DNA of 64,000 bases from Flavobacteriaceae bacterium (GCA_947451525.1 CANFZM010000014.1:1-64000), one strand, 5' to 3'. Shown: positions 26,909 to 36,579, numbered from the stretch's first letter. Numbers and translations: made by a program. The notes: generated by a model not told the origin, from the letters alone.

Positions 26909-28600
26909 TTATACATCTTTCAATAAATTCAAAATAGTGTCCATTTGAATTTTAGTCTGCTCAAAATTCTCATTAGTAATTACATATTGGCTTTTAGCAA
27001 TACGTTCTTCATCCGAAAGTTGATTGTTAATCCTTTGTAGCACTTTTTCTCTAGTAGTTTTATCTCTATCTAAAACTCTAGAAATTCTAGTTTCTAAAGG
27101 GGCACAAACCGTAATTATAGCATCACAGTCTTTATAACTTCCACTTTCAAAAAGAATTGCTGCCTCTTTAACAAGATACGGAAAATTTTTATGATTTCCT
27201 ACCCATTGTTCAAAATTATTTTTTACTGCAGGATGCACTATAGCATTGAGATGCTTTAACTTATCAGGTTGATTAAATACAATTGAAGCAAGTTTACTTC
27301 TATCTAAAGTATTGTTTTCTCCTAAAATAGTGCTTCCAAAAACAACAACTATTTGACTAATTATTTCTGGAAACTCCATTACTTTCTTTGCCTCTTCATC
27401 AGAGATATAAACAGGAATTCCCTTGGATTGAAAATATTTAGCAACAGTAGTTTTTCCGCTACCTATACCCCCAGTTAATCCTATAATTTTGGGTTCAGTT
27501 GGTTTTGCAATTTCCTTTACTGGAATGAATACGGGATTTAAATCTGGTGTTTTAATCTCTTTTTTTTCTGTAATTACTTTAATTTTATTTTCAGTAGTGG
27601 GATTAATTTTAAAAAATAACTCAGGAAATGCTACTTGAGGTTTTTGTTTTAAAATATTTATTTTAAAAAAGGATTTCAAAAACCCAAAACCATAGCCAAA
27701 AAACTGTTTCCAAACAGCAACAATAGAAAGTATACCAATAATAGGATTTCTATTTTGAATACTAGAAACAATAAAAATCAAAACAAAATATAAAAAATAT
27801 AATTTTAAAGCCCAGTCAAATAAAGCAAAAAGTAATACAAAAGAGACAAGGAAACCTAATACAAATAAAGAAGGAAACCAATAGGTAATTTTGCTATATT
27901 CGGGATACCAATTATTTAGTATTGGTCTCGCCTTTCCAAATTTTGATACTTGAATACTAAATTTATCCCAGTCAATTCTTCGTTTATGATATACAAATGC
28001 AGAGGTAAACAATCTAGTTTCGTATCCTAATTTCCATAATCGGATAGATAAATCGGGATCTTCCCCCGGATGAATATTTCCAAAACCATTAGAATCTAAA
28101 AATGCTTTCTTCGAAATTCCCATATTGAAACTTCGCGGTTGGAATTTATTTATTTTTTCCGACCCACCTCTTATTCCTCCTGTGGTTAGGAATGAGGTCA
28201 TAGCAAAATTAATTGCTTTTTGAATATTGGAAAATGATTTAAGCGCTTTATCGGGACCACCAAAACAATCGACATAATTGGATTGTAACTCTATTTCTAC
28301 TTCTTTTAAATATTGATTTGGAATAATACAATCGGAATCAAAAATGATAAAATAATCTCCTTTGGCTTTTTTCATGCCATAATTTCTAGAATCTCCAGGA
28401 CCTGAATTTGCTTTAAAATAATAAGAGATATTTAAATTGTTGGAATATTTTGCAACAACCTCTTCACCAGTAATTGTAGATCCGTCTTCTACAATTACAA
28501 TTTCATACTCTCCTTTATAAGTAGATTGGAGCAAACTTTCTAATAGTTCGTTTATTTCGTCGGGTCTATTATAGACAGGGATAATAATTGAAAAATACAT
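26909..28600 (-). CDS. Glycosyltransferase family 2 fused to dephospho-CoA kinase (CoaE)
   Basis: 563 residues from the ATG at 28600 (an ATG six codons upstream is less likely, since MYFSIIIPVYN is the usual GT2 start). Residues 1-235 are a GT2 domain (VEDGST, DSD at 88-90, GEDPDL); membrane segments follow at about 242-262, 266-282 and 285-298; 331-369 is a Lys/Pro-rich linker; 371-563 is a complete CoaE with P-loop GLTGGIGSGKTT (374-385), HPAV and EAAILFESG. CoaE phosphorylates dephospho-CoA in the last step of CoA synthesis. The CoaE part has no ATG of its own near its start. The open frame is continuous; these genes are normally separate neighbours. Confidence 0.88.
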   Translation of the reverse strand: MYFSIIIPVYNRPDEINELLESLLQSTYKGEYEIVIVEDGSTITGEEVVAKYSNNLNISYYFKANSGPGDSRNYGMKKAKGDYFIIFDSDCIIPNQYLKEVEIELQSNYVDCFGGPDKALKSFSNIQKAINFAMTSFLTTGGIRGGSEKINKFQPRSFNMGISKKAFLDSNGFGNIHPGEDPDLSIRLWKLGYETRLFTSAFVYHKRRIDWDKFSIQVSKFGKARPILNNWYPEYSKITYWFPSLFVLGFLVSFVLLFALFDWALKLYFLYFVLIFIVSSIQNRNPIIGILSIVAVWKQFFGYGFGFLKSFFKINILKQKPQVAFPELFFKINPTTENKIKVITEKKEIKTPDLNPVFIPVKEIAKPTEPKIIGLTGGIGSGKTTVAKYFQSKGIPVYISDEEAKKVMEFPEIISQIVVVFGSTILGENNTLDRSKLASIVFNQPDKLKHLNAIVHPAVKNNFEQWVGNHKNFPYLVKEAAILFESGSYKDCDAIITVCAPLETRISRVLDRDKTTREKVLQRINNQLSDEERIAKSQYVITNENFEQTKIQMDTILNLLKDV

Positions 28601-28638
28601 TCGTAAAAATTTTAACAAATATACTCTTTCTAAAAAAG

Positions 28639-28664
28639 AAAAGTCCTGCCGAAGCAGGACTTTT
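28639..28664 (-). terminator. Hairpin terminator of the T9SS cargo gene
   Basis: AAAAGTCCTGC-CGAA-GCAGGACTTTT, an 11-base stem with a tetraloop, just beyond the stop at 28687 and before the GT2-CoaE start. Confidence 0.88.
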
Positions 28665-28686
28665 AGAATAAAAAAAATATTTTAGT

Positions 28687-31095
28687 TTATTCTTTTATCA
28701 CTTTGATAGTTTTAACTTGATTATCTGAAGTTATTTTTACTAAATAAGTTCCTGCAGAAAGTCCTGACATATCTATCTGACCTTGATTTTCATTCATAAC
28801 TTTAACTATCAATTCTTGTCCTAATAAATTAATTACTTGAACTTTAGAAATATTTTGAGTGTTAGAGATATTTAAAACATCTTTTACAGGATTTGGATAG
28901 AAAGTAAAATTAGAAGTGCTAAAATCAGCATTTGCTAAAGACGCATCATAAGCTGAAATTTTAAAAGTACCCATTACAGCATTACTGTATCCCCAAACAT
29001 CAACCGATAATGTAGCTCCTGGATTTAATCCTGTTAAAGTAATTAATGAGAAATTACCATCGGTACTAGAATCATCATCACAAGCCTCTAAAAACAAATT
29101 ACCACATCCACCTGAATATACAGACATTCCTGTATCCATTAAAGTACTTCCGTTAACAGCATCATTATTAGTTTCAATTGTTAAACTTCCTGAAGCAGGA
29201 ACTACAACTTGATACCAAACATCACCTCCATTAAAAGAGGCACATCCTGGTGCTGGAGGATTAGAATCTGTTGCAGCAGCATTTGTTCCAATAACAGAAT
29301 TATCTCCAAATACACCTCCTAGAGTTAATACTGTAGCAGAAATACATTCGTCATTAACTGGTGGTAAAGCATTGGTAGTAAATGTAAATGGACCTGTCCA
29401 ATAACTATATCCATCTCCTTGACAATTTGATCTTACATAAAAATCATATGTGGTTTGAGGGTTCAAATTACCTATTGTGTAAGGACTTACAGCATTAACG
29501 TCTGATGGTACTCCGGCAGGTGCTCCGCCGCCAGCTAAAGTAACATGAACATCCCACATAGTTTCTGAACAACCCATATTCCAAGATAAATCGGCTGTAG
29601 TAGTAGTAACATTAGAAACCGCTAAAGCGGATGGCTGTGGGCAAGGCGCTGCTTGTGTAATTGTTACATCATAATCTTCTGTTTCTCCATATCCATAAGA
29701 AGAACAAGGATCAATATTTATTCCAGATGTATTCCAAACATCTCTTACTCTCATTCTGTGAACTCCTAATGAAGGGCTACAAGATAAAACAATTTCAAAA
29801 GTTGCAGAACCATTTGAAGATATAGAAGTAGTAGAATAACCTACTCTTTCAGTGGTATCAAAAACTCCATCATCATTATAATCTATCCAAACCGCAACAT
29901 TTTGACCTCCAAAAGTTCCAACAGTAACAGTTACATTGTAGTTAGAACCTGCTTGTAAATTTGCTGAATAATTAGGTTGACCAGTATAATAAGTATAAGA
30001 TGGTCCAGTAGTATCTGTACCCGAATTATTAGATAAATTGGTTCCTACAATTTCAATATTTGAAATCATATCTCCTGCAATAATACCAGTAGTATAAATT
30101 GGTGTACAATAACAAGTTAATGGATCATTTAAATCTACCATCACAAAATTACTAGCAATAGTAATTCCTGATGTAGCACAAGTAACTAAACATTTATAAA
30201 AGGTAACGATACTTTGTGTTGCTGTATATGTTGCTGAAGTAGAATTTCCAGGTGCATTTGCATAAATTACTCCATTTGAAGAACTTAGCCATTGATAACT
30301 AACTCCAGAACCTGTTGTAGTATTTTGCAAAGTTAAATCAAATGGAACACCTATACAGATAGAAGAAAAAGGTGAAATTGTATCTCCGGGTGCTGGTGCG
30401 CCAGAACATGGTGGAGGTGGTAAAAAAGTATATTTAACTCCTAATAAACTAGAAGTACTATTTATAGTATTATTAGCAGTAGAATTGGATGTTGTAGCTC
30501 CACTTCCTGGTGTTACACTTAAAAAAGAATTAGCACCATTTAAACCTATCGATGCTGACAAAGTTCCTGCTGCATCTAATGTTGAACCGTAAATAAATTC
30601 AATTGCATTAGTAGTTTGGTGTAATACTATTTTAAAACTAGCAAAAGCTGTTGTGCTAGAAGTTCCACTTCCTCCAATGTTAACATTATCCCATCCTATT
30701 TCTAAGACTTGATTTGGTGATGCACCAGTAAGCGAATATTGAATACTTCCTGAACCTCTATTATCGTCATCCCAAAAAGGTGCAATTAAAGGACTTTGAG
30801 TTGAAGCATTAGACATTGAATTTGTCCAAGGAAGACTACCAATATCAGCACCTAACCTTATAAATCCATTGGTATTAACACTAAAAGTTGTATAATTTAC
30901 ACCATCATAATTGAAGGTAAAACCAATTGGCAATGCATTTTGACTACCATCGTCACCTATTGCAGTAATATCTGTTCCATTAACTGCAGAGTAAGAACCT
31001 GTTGATTCTGAAAAAGAATAAATCGAAACTTGCTGGGCAAAACTCGTATTTACAAACATCAGAAAAGAAAAGAATAAAAAAGTAATTTTTTTCAT
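28687..31095 (-). CDS. Secreted protein with GEVED and fibronectin III domains and T9SS type A sorting domain
   Basis: 802 residues. A signal peptide (MKKITFLFFSFLMFVNTSFAQ) precedes an N-terminal beta domain (about 20-225), an Ig-like segment (about 235-325), a GEVED domain (about 330-480; YNDDGVFDTTERVGY, YGETEDYDVTI), a fibronectin III domain (about 483-575), another beta domain, and a C-terminal T9SS sorting domain (about 730-802; FYPNPVKDVLNIS ... GLSAGTYLVKI). It should be exported and anchored or released by the type IX system. No catalytic motif is seen; an adhesive or structural role is inferred. Confidence 0.9.
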   Translation of the reverse strand: MKKITFLFFSFLMFVNTSFAQQVSIYSFSESTGSYSAVNGTDITAIGDDGSQNALPIGFTFNYDGVNYTTFSVNTNGFIRLGADIGSLPWTNSMSNASTQSPLIAPFWDDDNRGSGSIQYSLTGASPNQVLEIGWDNVNIGGSGTSSTTAFASFKIVLHQTTNAIEFIYGSTLDAAGTLSASIGLNGANSFLSVTPGSGATTSNSTANNTINSTSSLLGVKYTFLPPPPCSGAPAPGDTISPFSSICIGVPFDLTLQNTTTGSGVSYQWLSSSNGVIYANAPGNSTSATYTATQSIVTFYKCLVTCATSGITIASNFVMVDLNDPLTCYCTPIYTTGIIAGDMISNIEIVGTNLSNNSGTDTTGPSYTYYTGQPNYSANLQAGSNYNVTVTVGTFGGQNVAVWIDYNDDGVFDTTERVGYSTTSISSNGSATFEIVLSCSPSLGVHRMRVRDVWNTSGINIDPCSSYGYGETEDYDVTITQAAPCPQPSALAVSNVTTTTADLSWNMGCSETMWDVHVTLAGGGAPAGVPSDVNAVSPYTIGNLNPQTTYDFYVRSNCQGDGYSYWTGPFTFTTNALPPVNDECISATVLTLGGVFGDNSVIGTNAAATDSNPPAPGCASFNGGDVWYQVVVPASGSLTIETNNDAVNGSTLMDTGMSVYSGGCGNLFLEACDDDSSTDGNFSLITLTGLNPGATLSVDVWGYSNAVMGTFKISAYDASLANADFSTSNFTFYPNPVKDVLNISNTQNISKVQVINLLGQELIVKVMNENQGQIDMSGLSAGTYLVKITSDNQVKTIKVIKE

Positions 31096-31125
31096 TTTAT
31101 TGAAATTTAATATTTATACATGTAA

Positions 31126-31162
31126 AATTACAAAAAAAACTTGAAATTTTCATTTCAAGTTT
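31126..31162 (-). terminator. Hairpin terminator of the fabV gene
   Basis: AAACTTGAAAT-TTTC-ATTTCAAGTTT with a following T-rich stretch on the minus strand, 60 bases past the fabV stop and before the next gene's start at 31095. Confidence 0.8.
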
Positions 31163-31221
31163 CATTTTGTATCAAATATTTATCGAATCTTTATTGTTTT
31201 CAACTATTTTACTAATTAAAA

Positions 31222-32412
31222 TTAGCCAATACTTGGAACATTAATCATTTCATTTGCATCGGCTTCGTAATCAACACCTTCAAATCCAAAGCCAAATAAA
31301 TTTAAGAAATCTTGTTTGTAACCTGCTAGATCTCCAATTTCTGGTAAAGTTTCTGTGGTTGCTTTATTCCATAAATCTGCAACTTTTTCTTGCACATCGT
31401 CTCTCATTTCCCAATCATCAATTCGAATTCTTCCATTTGAATCTGTTACGACTTCTTTACCTGTGTATAATCGTTGACTATATAAACGTTGGATTTGCTC
31501 AATACAACCTTCGTGAATTCCTTCCGCTTTCATTATTTTATATAGTAAAGAAATATACAATGGAATTACCGGAATTGCAGAACTTGCTTGGGTTACTAAA
31601 GCTTTATTAACAGAAACATACGCTTTTCCATTAAGATCTTTCAAAGAATCGGTTATTGTAAATGCCGTTGCTTCCAAATGGTCTTTAGCTCTACCTATGG
31701 TTCCTTTTCTATAAACTGCTTCCGTAACGGATGGCCCGATATAGGAATAAGCAATCGTTGTTGCTCCTGGAGCCAATAAATTTGCATCTTTTAAATCTTT
31801 CATCCACATGGCCCAATCTTCACCACCCATAACCACAACGGTGTTGTCTATATCCTCTTGGTTAGCGGGTTCAATAGAAACTTGCGTAACATTACCAGTA
31901 TGAAAATCAACCGTTTTATTTGTAAAAGTACTACCAATAGGTTTTAAGGTAGAACGGTGTAAAACACCAGTTTCAGGATGCATACGCACTGGAGAAGCCA
32001 AACTATAAATTACTAAATCAATCTGACCTAAATCAGCTTTAATAGTATCCATTACTTGTTGTTTTACTTCTTTAGAAAATGCGTCACCATTAACGCTTTT
32101 AGCATATAATCCAGCTTTTTTTGCTTCGTTTTCAAATGCTGCAGAATTGTACCATCCTGGAGATGCCGTTTTTCCTTCTGTTGGTGGTTTTTCAAAGAAA
32201 ACTCCAATAGTTGCAGCACCACAACCAAAAGCACTAGAAATTCTAGAAGCTAATCCAAATCCTGTAGATGCACCAACAACTAATACTCGTTTAGCACCAT
32301 CAATTGGACCTTTAGATTGTACATATTCTATTTGATTTTTTACGTTTTGTTCGCAACCTTTTGGATGGGCTGTTAAACAAATAAAGCCACGCATTCTTGG
32401 TTCTATAATCAT
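31222..32412 (-). CDS. fabV: Enoyl-ACP reductase FabV / trans-2-enoyl-CoA reductase
   Basis: NADH-dependent reduction of the double bond in the last step of each fatty acid elongation round. The 396-residue length and MIIEPRMRGFICLTAHPKGC start are typical of FabV. The nucleotide-binding motif is VVGASTGFGLASR (about 45-57) and the active site has the FabV-specific Tyr234-x8-Lys243 spacing (YRKGTIGRAK), wider than in FabI. FabV enzymes are characteristically insensitive to triclosan, although sensitivity of this protein cannot be read from sequence. It has its own promoter, overlapping the end of recN. Confidence 0.95.
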   Translation of the reverse strand: MIIEPRMRGFICLTAHPKGCEQNVKNQIEYVQSKGPIDGAKRVLVVGASTGFGLASRISSAFGCGAATIGVFFEKPPTEGKTASPGWYNSAAFENEAKKAGLYAKSVNGDAFSKEVKQQVMDTIKADLGQIDLVIYSLASPVRMHPETGVLHRSTLKPIGSTFTNKTVDFHTGNVTQVSIEPANQEDIDNTVVVMGGEDWAMWMKDLKDANLLAPGATTIAYSYIGPSVTEAVYRKGTIGRAKDHLEATAFTITDSLKDLNGKAYVSVNKALVTQASSAIPVIPLYISLLYKIMKAEGIHEGCIEQIQRLYSQRLYTGKEVVTDSNGRIRIDDWEMRDDVQEKVADLWNKATTETLPEIGDLAGYKQDFLNLFGFGFEGVDYEADANEMINVPSIG

Positions 32413-32468
32413 AATTTGATAAGTTTCTTGTTTAGGATTTGTATTTTTATCATAATAAAAACAGCAAA

Positions 32469-32498
32469 CAAATATAATTCTATTTTTTAGTTAAGCAA
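32469..32498 (-). promoter_or_regulatory. Candidate fabV promoter (-33 TTG, -7 TATATTTG, 19-base spacer)
   Basis: On the minus strand TTG (32498-32496) and TATATTTG (32476-32469) are separated by exactly 19 bases. This is the best-matched Bacteroidota promoter I found in the window. The -33 part lies within the last codons of recN. Confidence 0.6.
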
Positions 32499-34139
32499 TT
32501 CCTTAGCGTGATTTAATGCAGAATCGGAAATAGTGGATCCGGAAAGCATTTGTGCTATTTCTATAACCCGCTCATCTCTAGTAAGTAATTTCAATTCCGA
32601 TTGGGTTTGATTTTCTTTAATTACTTTAAAAACTTTAAAGTGTTCTTTCCCTTTTCCTGCTATTTGCGGCAAATGTGTAATAGCAAAGACCTGCATATTT
32701 AAACTCATTTGTTTCAATATCTCCCCCATTTTATGGGCAATTTCTCCAGAAACCCCAGTGTCAATTTCATCAAAAATTATGGTTGGAAGTTTAGAATATT
32801 GTGACAATACCGATTTTACAGCCAACATAATTCGGGACATTTCTCCACCAGAAGCAACTTTTTTTAACAATCCAAAATCAGAACCTTTATTGGCTGAAAA
32901 CAAAAATTGAATTTCGTCTTTCCCATTGGCATAAAAGGTTTCTTTAGGAGTCAGTTGTATATCGAATCTAGCATTTGCCATTCCGAGGGGCTCCAAAATT
33001 AAAGCCAATTTAGAGGTTAATATAGGTATTGCACCTACCCTATTTTCATGAATCTTAATTGCTAAATCATTCAGGATTATTTCAGATGCTGCAATTTGAT
33101 TTTCAATAGAACTTATTTCCGATTCTAGAGTAACCACCGAAACGACTTTAGCATCCAAATCATTTTGAATTTCTAATAAACCATCTACCGAGTTTACTTG
33201 GTGCTTTTTTTGGAGAGAATAAATAACCTGCAACTTTTCATTGGTTGCTTCTAATTCTTCTGGACTAGAAAAAACACTTTCCGATAATTGATTTAACTCT
33301 TTTTCAATATCATCAAATTCAATTAAAATACTGGAAACTCGTTCGTTTAAAGAATTAAATTCTGAAGAAAAAGGTGCTATTTTTTGAATAGATAATTTGA
33401 TTTCTTTTAAGTTCTGAAGTACTCCAAATTGCTCTTCATTAGCAATAGAAAGTGATTTTAGTAGATTTTCTTTTATGAATTCTACATTATTTAACTTTTC
33501 ATATTGCGACTCCAAAACTTCTTGTTCACCTGATTTTAAATTGGCTAAAAGTAATTCATCTAATAAAAAAGCATTGTAATCTTGCTCTTTTACTACTGCT
33601 TGCAACAATTCTTTTTTAGATTTTAATTCAGAATTTAATTTTTTATATTCTTTTAAATTCAAAGTATAGTTAGCAATAACTTCCCAATTGGAAGCAACCG
33701 AGTCAATAATCTGAAATTGCACAGCATCATCAGATAGCTCTTGAGTTTGATGTTGCGAATGAATATCAATTAGATAATTGCTCAACTCCTGTAGTTCATT
33801 TAAATTTACGGGAGTATCATTAATAAAAGCGCGAGATTTTCCTGAAGGAAGAATCTCTCTACGAATGATAGTCTCCTCTTCATAATCCAAATCATTAGTT
33901 TCAAAAAAAGATTGCAGATTGTAATTTTTTATTTGAAAATGTGCTTCAATAATACACTTTTCCTCCTTGTTTTTTAAAGAGGATAAATCAGCACGTTTTC
34001 CTAAAACTAATCCTAAAGCACCTAAAAGAATAGACTTTCCGGCACCAGTTTCTCCGGTAATAACTGAAAATCCATCAGAAAATCTAACAGATAGTTTTTC
34101 AATTAAAGCGAAATTTTCGATGGATAAAGATACAATCAT
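32487..34139 (-). CDS. recN: DNA repair protein RecN
   Basis: SMC-like ATPase that helps recombinational repair of double-strand breaks. The 550-residue protein has the N-terminal P-loop ITGETGAGKSILLGAL (about 27-42), a central coiled coil (about 150-370), and a C-terminal half with ASGGEMSRIMLA (signature) and IIFDEIDTGVSG (Walker B). Length matches the family. It follows porD by 17 bases and is the last gene of the bamD run. No clear terminator follows. Confidence 0.96.
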   Translation of the reverse strand: MIVSLSIENFALIEKLSVRFSDGFSVITGETGAGKSILLGALGLVLGKRADLSSLKNKEEKCIIEAHFQIKNYNLQSFFETNDLDYEEETIIRREILPSGKSRAFINDTPVNLNELQELSNYLIDIHSQHQTQELSDDAVQFQIIDSVASNWEVIANYTLNLKEYKKLNSELKSKKELLQAVVKEQDYNAFLLDELLLANLKSGEQEVLESQYEKLNNVEFIKENLLKSLSIANEEQFGVLQNLKEIKLSIQKIAPFSSEFNSLNERVSSILIEFDDIEKELNQLSESVFSSPEELEATNEKLQVIYSLQKKHQVNSVDGLLEIQNDLDAKVVSVVTLESEISSIENQIAASEIILNDLAIKIHENRVGAIPILTSKLALILEPLGMANARFDIQLTPKETFYANGKDEIQFLFSANKGSDFGLLKKVASGGEMSRIMLAVKSVLSQYSKLPTIIFDEIDTGVSGEIAHKMGEILKQMSLNMQVFAITHLPQIAGKGKEHFKVFKVIKENQTQSELKLLTRDERVIEIAQMLSGSTISDSALNHAKELLN

Positions 34140-34156
34140 AGTAAAAATAAAAAGGC

Positions 34157-35044
34157 TTACTGCTTAATGTTTATCCATTTGGAGGAATTAGTAGGAGAAA
34201 TTCTAGATAATTTATCAACCAAGCCATCTAAAGAAACACTTGGCCCTCCTGTAAATATAGAAACTATTTCATCTGCTTTAGCATCAAAAAATATTCTCGT
34301 TAAATAAGCATTCGGACGAATCTCGTGTAATGCAGTTAATGTATTTATTGAATTAATAATTGCTTCCTTAGATCCTTTTAAATCTTTACTCATGTTATCC
34401 ATTCCATTAAAATGGTATTGGAACATTGCTTCCCTAAAAGGCTTAAACGTTGTTGATAATAAATCGGTTACTAAATAATATCTATTTTGAGTTTTATCGG
34501 TTTGCGACCAACCGGCACCTCCTGATGGCGCGGCTAACCCAACAATTTGTTGTGCCGATTGAAAATAATCAGTTCCGCTATCTAAATCAAATGTTTCTGC
34601 ATCTACTCCTAAAATAATATAACTATAAAAAGCAATAGTAGAAATTAAATTAGATTCGTAACTATTTGGACTATAGAATAAATTTTGAAATTCAGTATAT
34701 TGAAAAGAAAAATCTTTATCGTTAATATTCAATAATGGAGTTGTAAAACTAGAATTATAAATTGGTCTAGAACATTGCACTTGTATACTAGCATCAAAAT
34801 TATTAGCATCGTAGGAGTTTAAAGTAATAAACATCGTACAATTAATTTTCTCATTTGCTTTATACGTTTTTTCGGTCCAAGCAGTTTTATTTACAAAATC
34901 ATTTAAAGAAGACTCCAAAGTCTTAAATATCTGATTATTGGTGTTTGTTATTTTATCGTAATTAACAATCACTTTGCAATTAAGTTCTTGCCCTTGCACG
35001 CTTGCAAAAAAGCAAATAAAAAGGATACTGAAAATTTTACGCAT
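34157..35044 (-). CDS. porD: DUF4835 family protein, PorD-type T9SS-associated
   Basis: 295 residues with a signal peptide (MRKIFSILFICFFASVQGQ). The body, with LNCKVIVNYDKITNTNNQIF, FYSYIILGVDAETFDLDSGTDYF and RLFF-type segments near the C-terminus, corresponds to DUF4835, annotated as PorD in Bacteroidota. PorD has been linked to type IX secretion in Porphyromonas; its molecular role is not known. The start overlaps the coaBC stop by eight bases. The gene order bamD-rpoZ-coaBC-porD-recN supports the assignment. Confidence 0.85.
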   Translation of the reverse strand: MRKIFSILFICFFASVQGQELNCKVIVNYDKITNTNNQIFKTLESSLNDFVNKTAWTEKTYKANEKINCTMFITLNSYDANNFDASIQVQCSRPIYNSSFTTPLLNINDKDFSFQYTEFQNLFYSPNSYESNLISTIAFYSYIILGVDAETFDLDSGTDYFQSAQQIVGLAAPSGGAGWSQTDKTQNRYYLVTDLLSTTFKPFREAMFQYHFNGMDNMSKDLKGSKEAIINSINTLTALHEIRPNAYLTRIFFDAKADEIVSIFTGGPSVSLDGLVDKLSRISPTNSSKWINIKQ

Positions 35045-36245
35045 GATAATGTTTTATTATTTTATTTAAAATATCTATTGCCACTGCTTCTTTCAACTTT
35101 AACTCCATTGGTTCAACATTGAAATCTTTATCAATAAAAGTTACTTTATTGGTTGGTTTTCCAAATCCTGCACCAGTATCTTGAAGCGAATTTAAAACAA
35201 TCAAATCTAAGTTTTTTTTCTGAATTTTCAACTTAGCGTTTTCAATTTCATTTTCAGTTTCTAAAGCAAATCCAATTAATAATTGATTTTTCTTTCGTTC
35301 TCCTAAAGTTGCTACTATATCTTTGGTTTTTTCTAATTCAATAGAAAAAGACGCTTCTGTTTTTTTAATCTTTTGATCTGCTACAACTTTTGGCTTATAA
35401 TCTGCAACTGCTGCTGCTGCAATTACCACATCCATAGCATCGTAATGTTCTAAACAATTATCGTACATTTCTTGTGCAGAAACCACTCTAATTAACCGAA
35501 TAGAATTATTTTTCACTGAAATACTAGTTGGCCCTGAAACTAAAATAACTTCGGCTCCAAGATTTATGGCTGCATCTGCTAGGTCATAGCCCATTTTTCC
35601 AGACGAATGATTACCTATAAAACGCACAGGATCTATTGCTTCGTATGTCGGACCTGCAGTAATTAATATTTTTTTTCCTTTTAAGGGCAATTTACTTGAT
35701 AAATCGGCCTCTAAGAAAGCAACAATATTTTCTGGCTCTGCCATTCTTCCTTCACCAGTAAGTCCGCTTGCCAACTCTCCGGTTTCGGCAGGAATAAGAA
35801 TATTTCCAAATTGATGCAACGAATTAAAAGATGCAACAGTTGAAGGATGTTTGTACATATCCAAATCCATTGCTGGAGCAAAATAAACAGGACATTTTGC
35901 CGATAAATAGGTTGCAATTAATAAATTATCACAATTGCCATTCACCATTTTAGACAGTGTATTGGCAGTTGCTGGTGCAATTATCATAATGTCTGCCCAA
36001 AGTCCTAATTCTACATGATTATTCCATTTAGCACCTTCTTCTTCATTATAGAATTTAGAATGCACCGGATTTTTGGATAAGGTAGAAAGCGTTAAGGGGG
36101 TAATAAAATCTAAAGAAGCAGGTGTCATTATCACTTGGACATGAGCACCTGCTTTTATAAATAACCGAACCAAGGCTGCTGTTTTATAAGCGGCAATTCC
36201 ACCAGAAATACCTAGTATAATTTTTTTACCACTTAAAACAGACAT
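35037..36245 (-). CDS. coaBC: Bifunctional phosphopantothenoylcysteine decarboxylase / phosphopantothenate-cysteine ligase
   Basis: Two consecutive steps of coenzyme A synthesis in one 402-residue protein. The CoaC flavoprotein half (1-185) shows GISGGIAAYKTA, catalytic His in NNHVELGLWADIMIIAPATANT, and GRMAEP; the CoaB half (about 188-402) shows LITAGPTYEAIDPVRFIGNHSSGKMG and AAAVADYKPK. Both are complete. It lies six bases after rpoZ and overlaps porD, so it is in the middle of a tightly packed operon. Confidence 0.96.
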   Translation of the reverse strand: MSVLSGKKIILGISGGIAAYKTAALVRLFIKAGAHVQVIMTPASLDFITPLTLSTLSKNPVHSKFYNEEEGAKWNNHVELGLWADIMIIAPATANTLSKMVNGNCDNLLIATYLSAKCPVYFAPAMDLDMYKHPSTVASFNSLHQFGNILIPAETGELASGLTGEGRMAEPENIVAFLEADLSSKLPLKGKKILITAGPTYEAIDPVRFIGNHSSGKMGYDLADAAINLGAEVILVSGPTSISVKNNSIRLIRVVSAQEMYDNCLEHYDAMDVVIAAAAVADYKPKVVADQKIKKTEASFSIELEKTKDIVATLGERKKNQLLIGFALETENEIENAKLKIQKKNLDLIVLNSLQDTGAGFGKPTNKVTFIDKDFNVEPMELKLKEAVAIDILNKIIKHYHA

Positions 36246-36251
36246 AGTTCT

Positions 36252-36572
36252 TTATTGTTTGTTAGCATCTTTATAAAAAATCTTCCCGTCTAACCATTCT
36301 TGAACTGCAAGAGCGTGAGGTTTTGGAAGTTTTTCATAAAATTTTGATACTTCAATTTGTTCTTTGTTTTCAAATACTTCTTCTAAACTATCGTTGTAAG
36401 TAGCAAACTCTTCTAATTTTTCAATCAATTCTTTTTTAATTTCCGAATTAATTTGATTTGCTCTTTTAGCAATAATAGTTATCGCCTCATAAACATTCCC
36501 AGTTGGCTCTTCAATAATATTTTTATTGTAAGTTATTGTGTTAACTGGTGCAGTGGTCTTCTTTAAATCCAT
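36252..36572 (-). CDS. rpoZ: RNA polymerase omega-like subunit (Rpb6/RpoZ family)
   Basis: 106 residues starting MDLKKTTAPVNTITYNK. The motif NVYEAITIIAKRANQINSEIKKELIEKLEEFA is the Bacteroidota form of the omega/Rpb6 fold; the acidic middle and KPHALAVQEWLDGKI tail are typical. Omega helps assemble and stabilise the polymerase core. Two close starts are possible: ATG at 36572 (chosen) or two codons earlier at 36578, one base after the bamD stop. A longer upstream start at 36611 would run inside bamD and is unlikely. Confidence 0.88.
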   Translation of the reverse strand: MDLKKTTAPVNTITYNKNIIEEPTGNVYEAITIIAKRANQINSEIKKELIEKLEEFATYNDSLEEVFENKEQIEVSKFYEKLPKPHALAVQEWLDGKIFYKDANKQ

Positions 36573-36579
36573 GGACATT

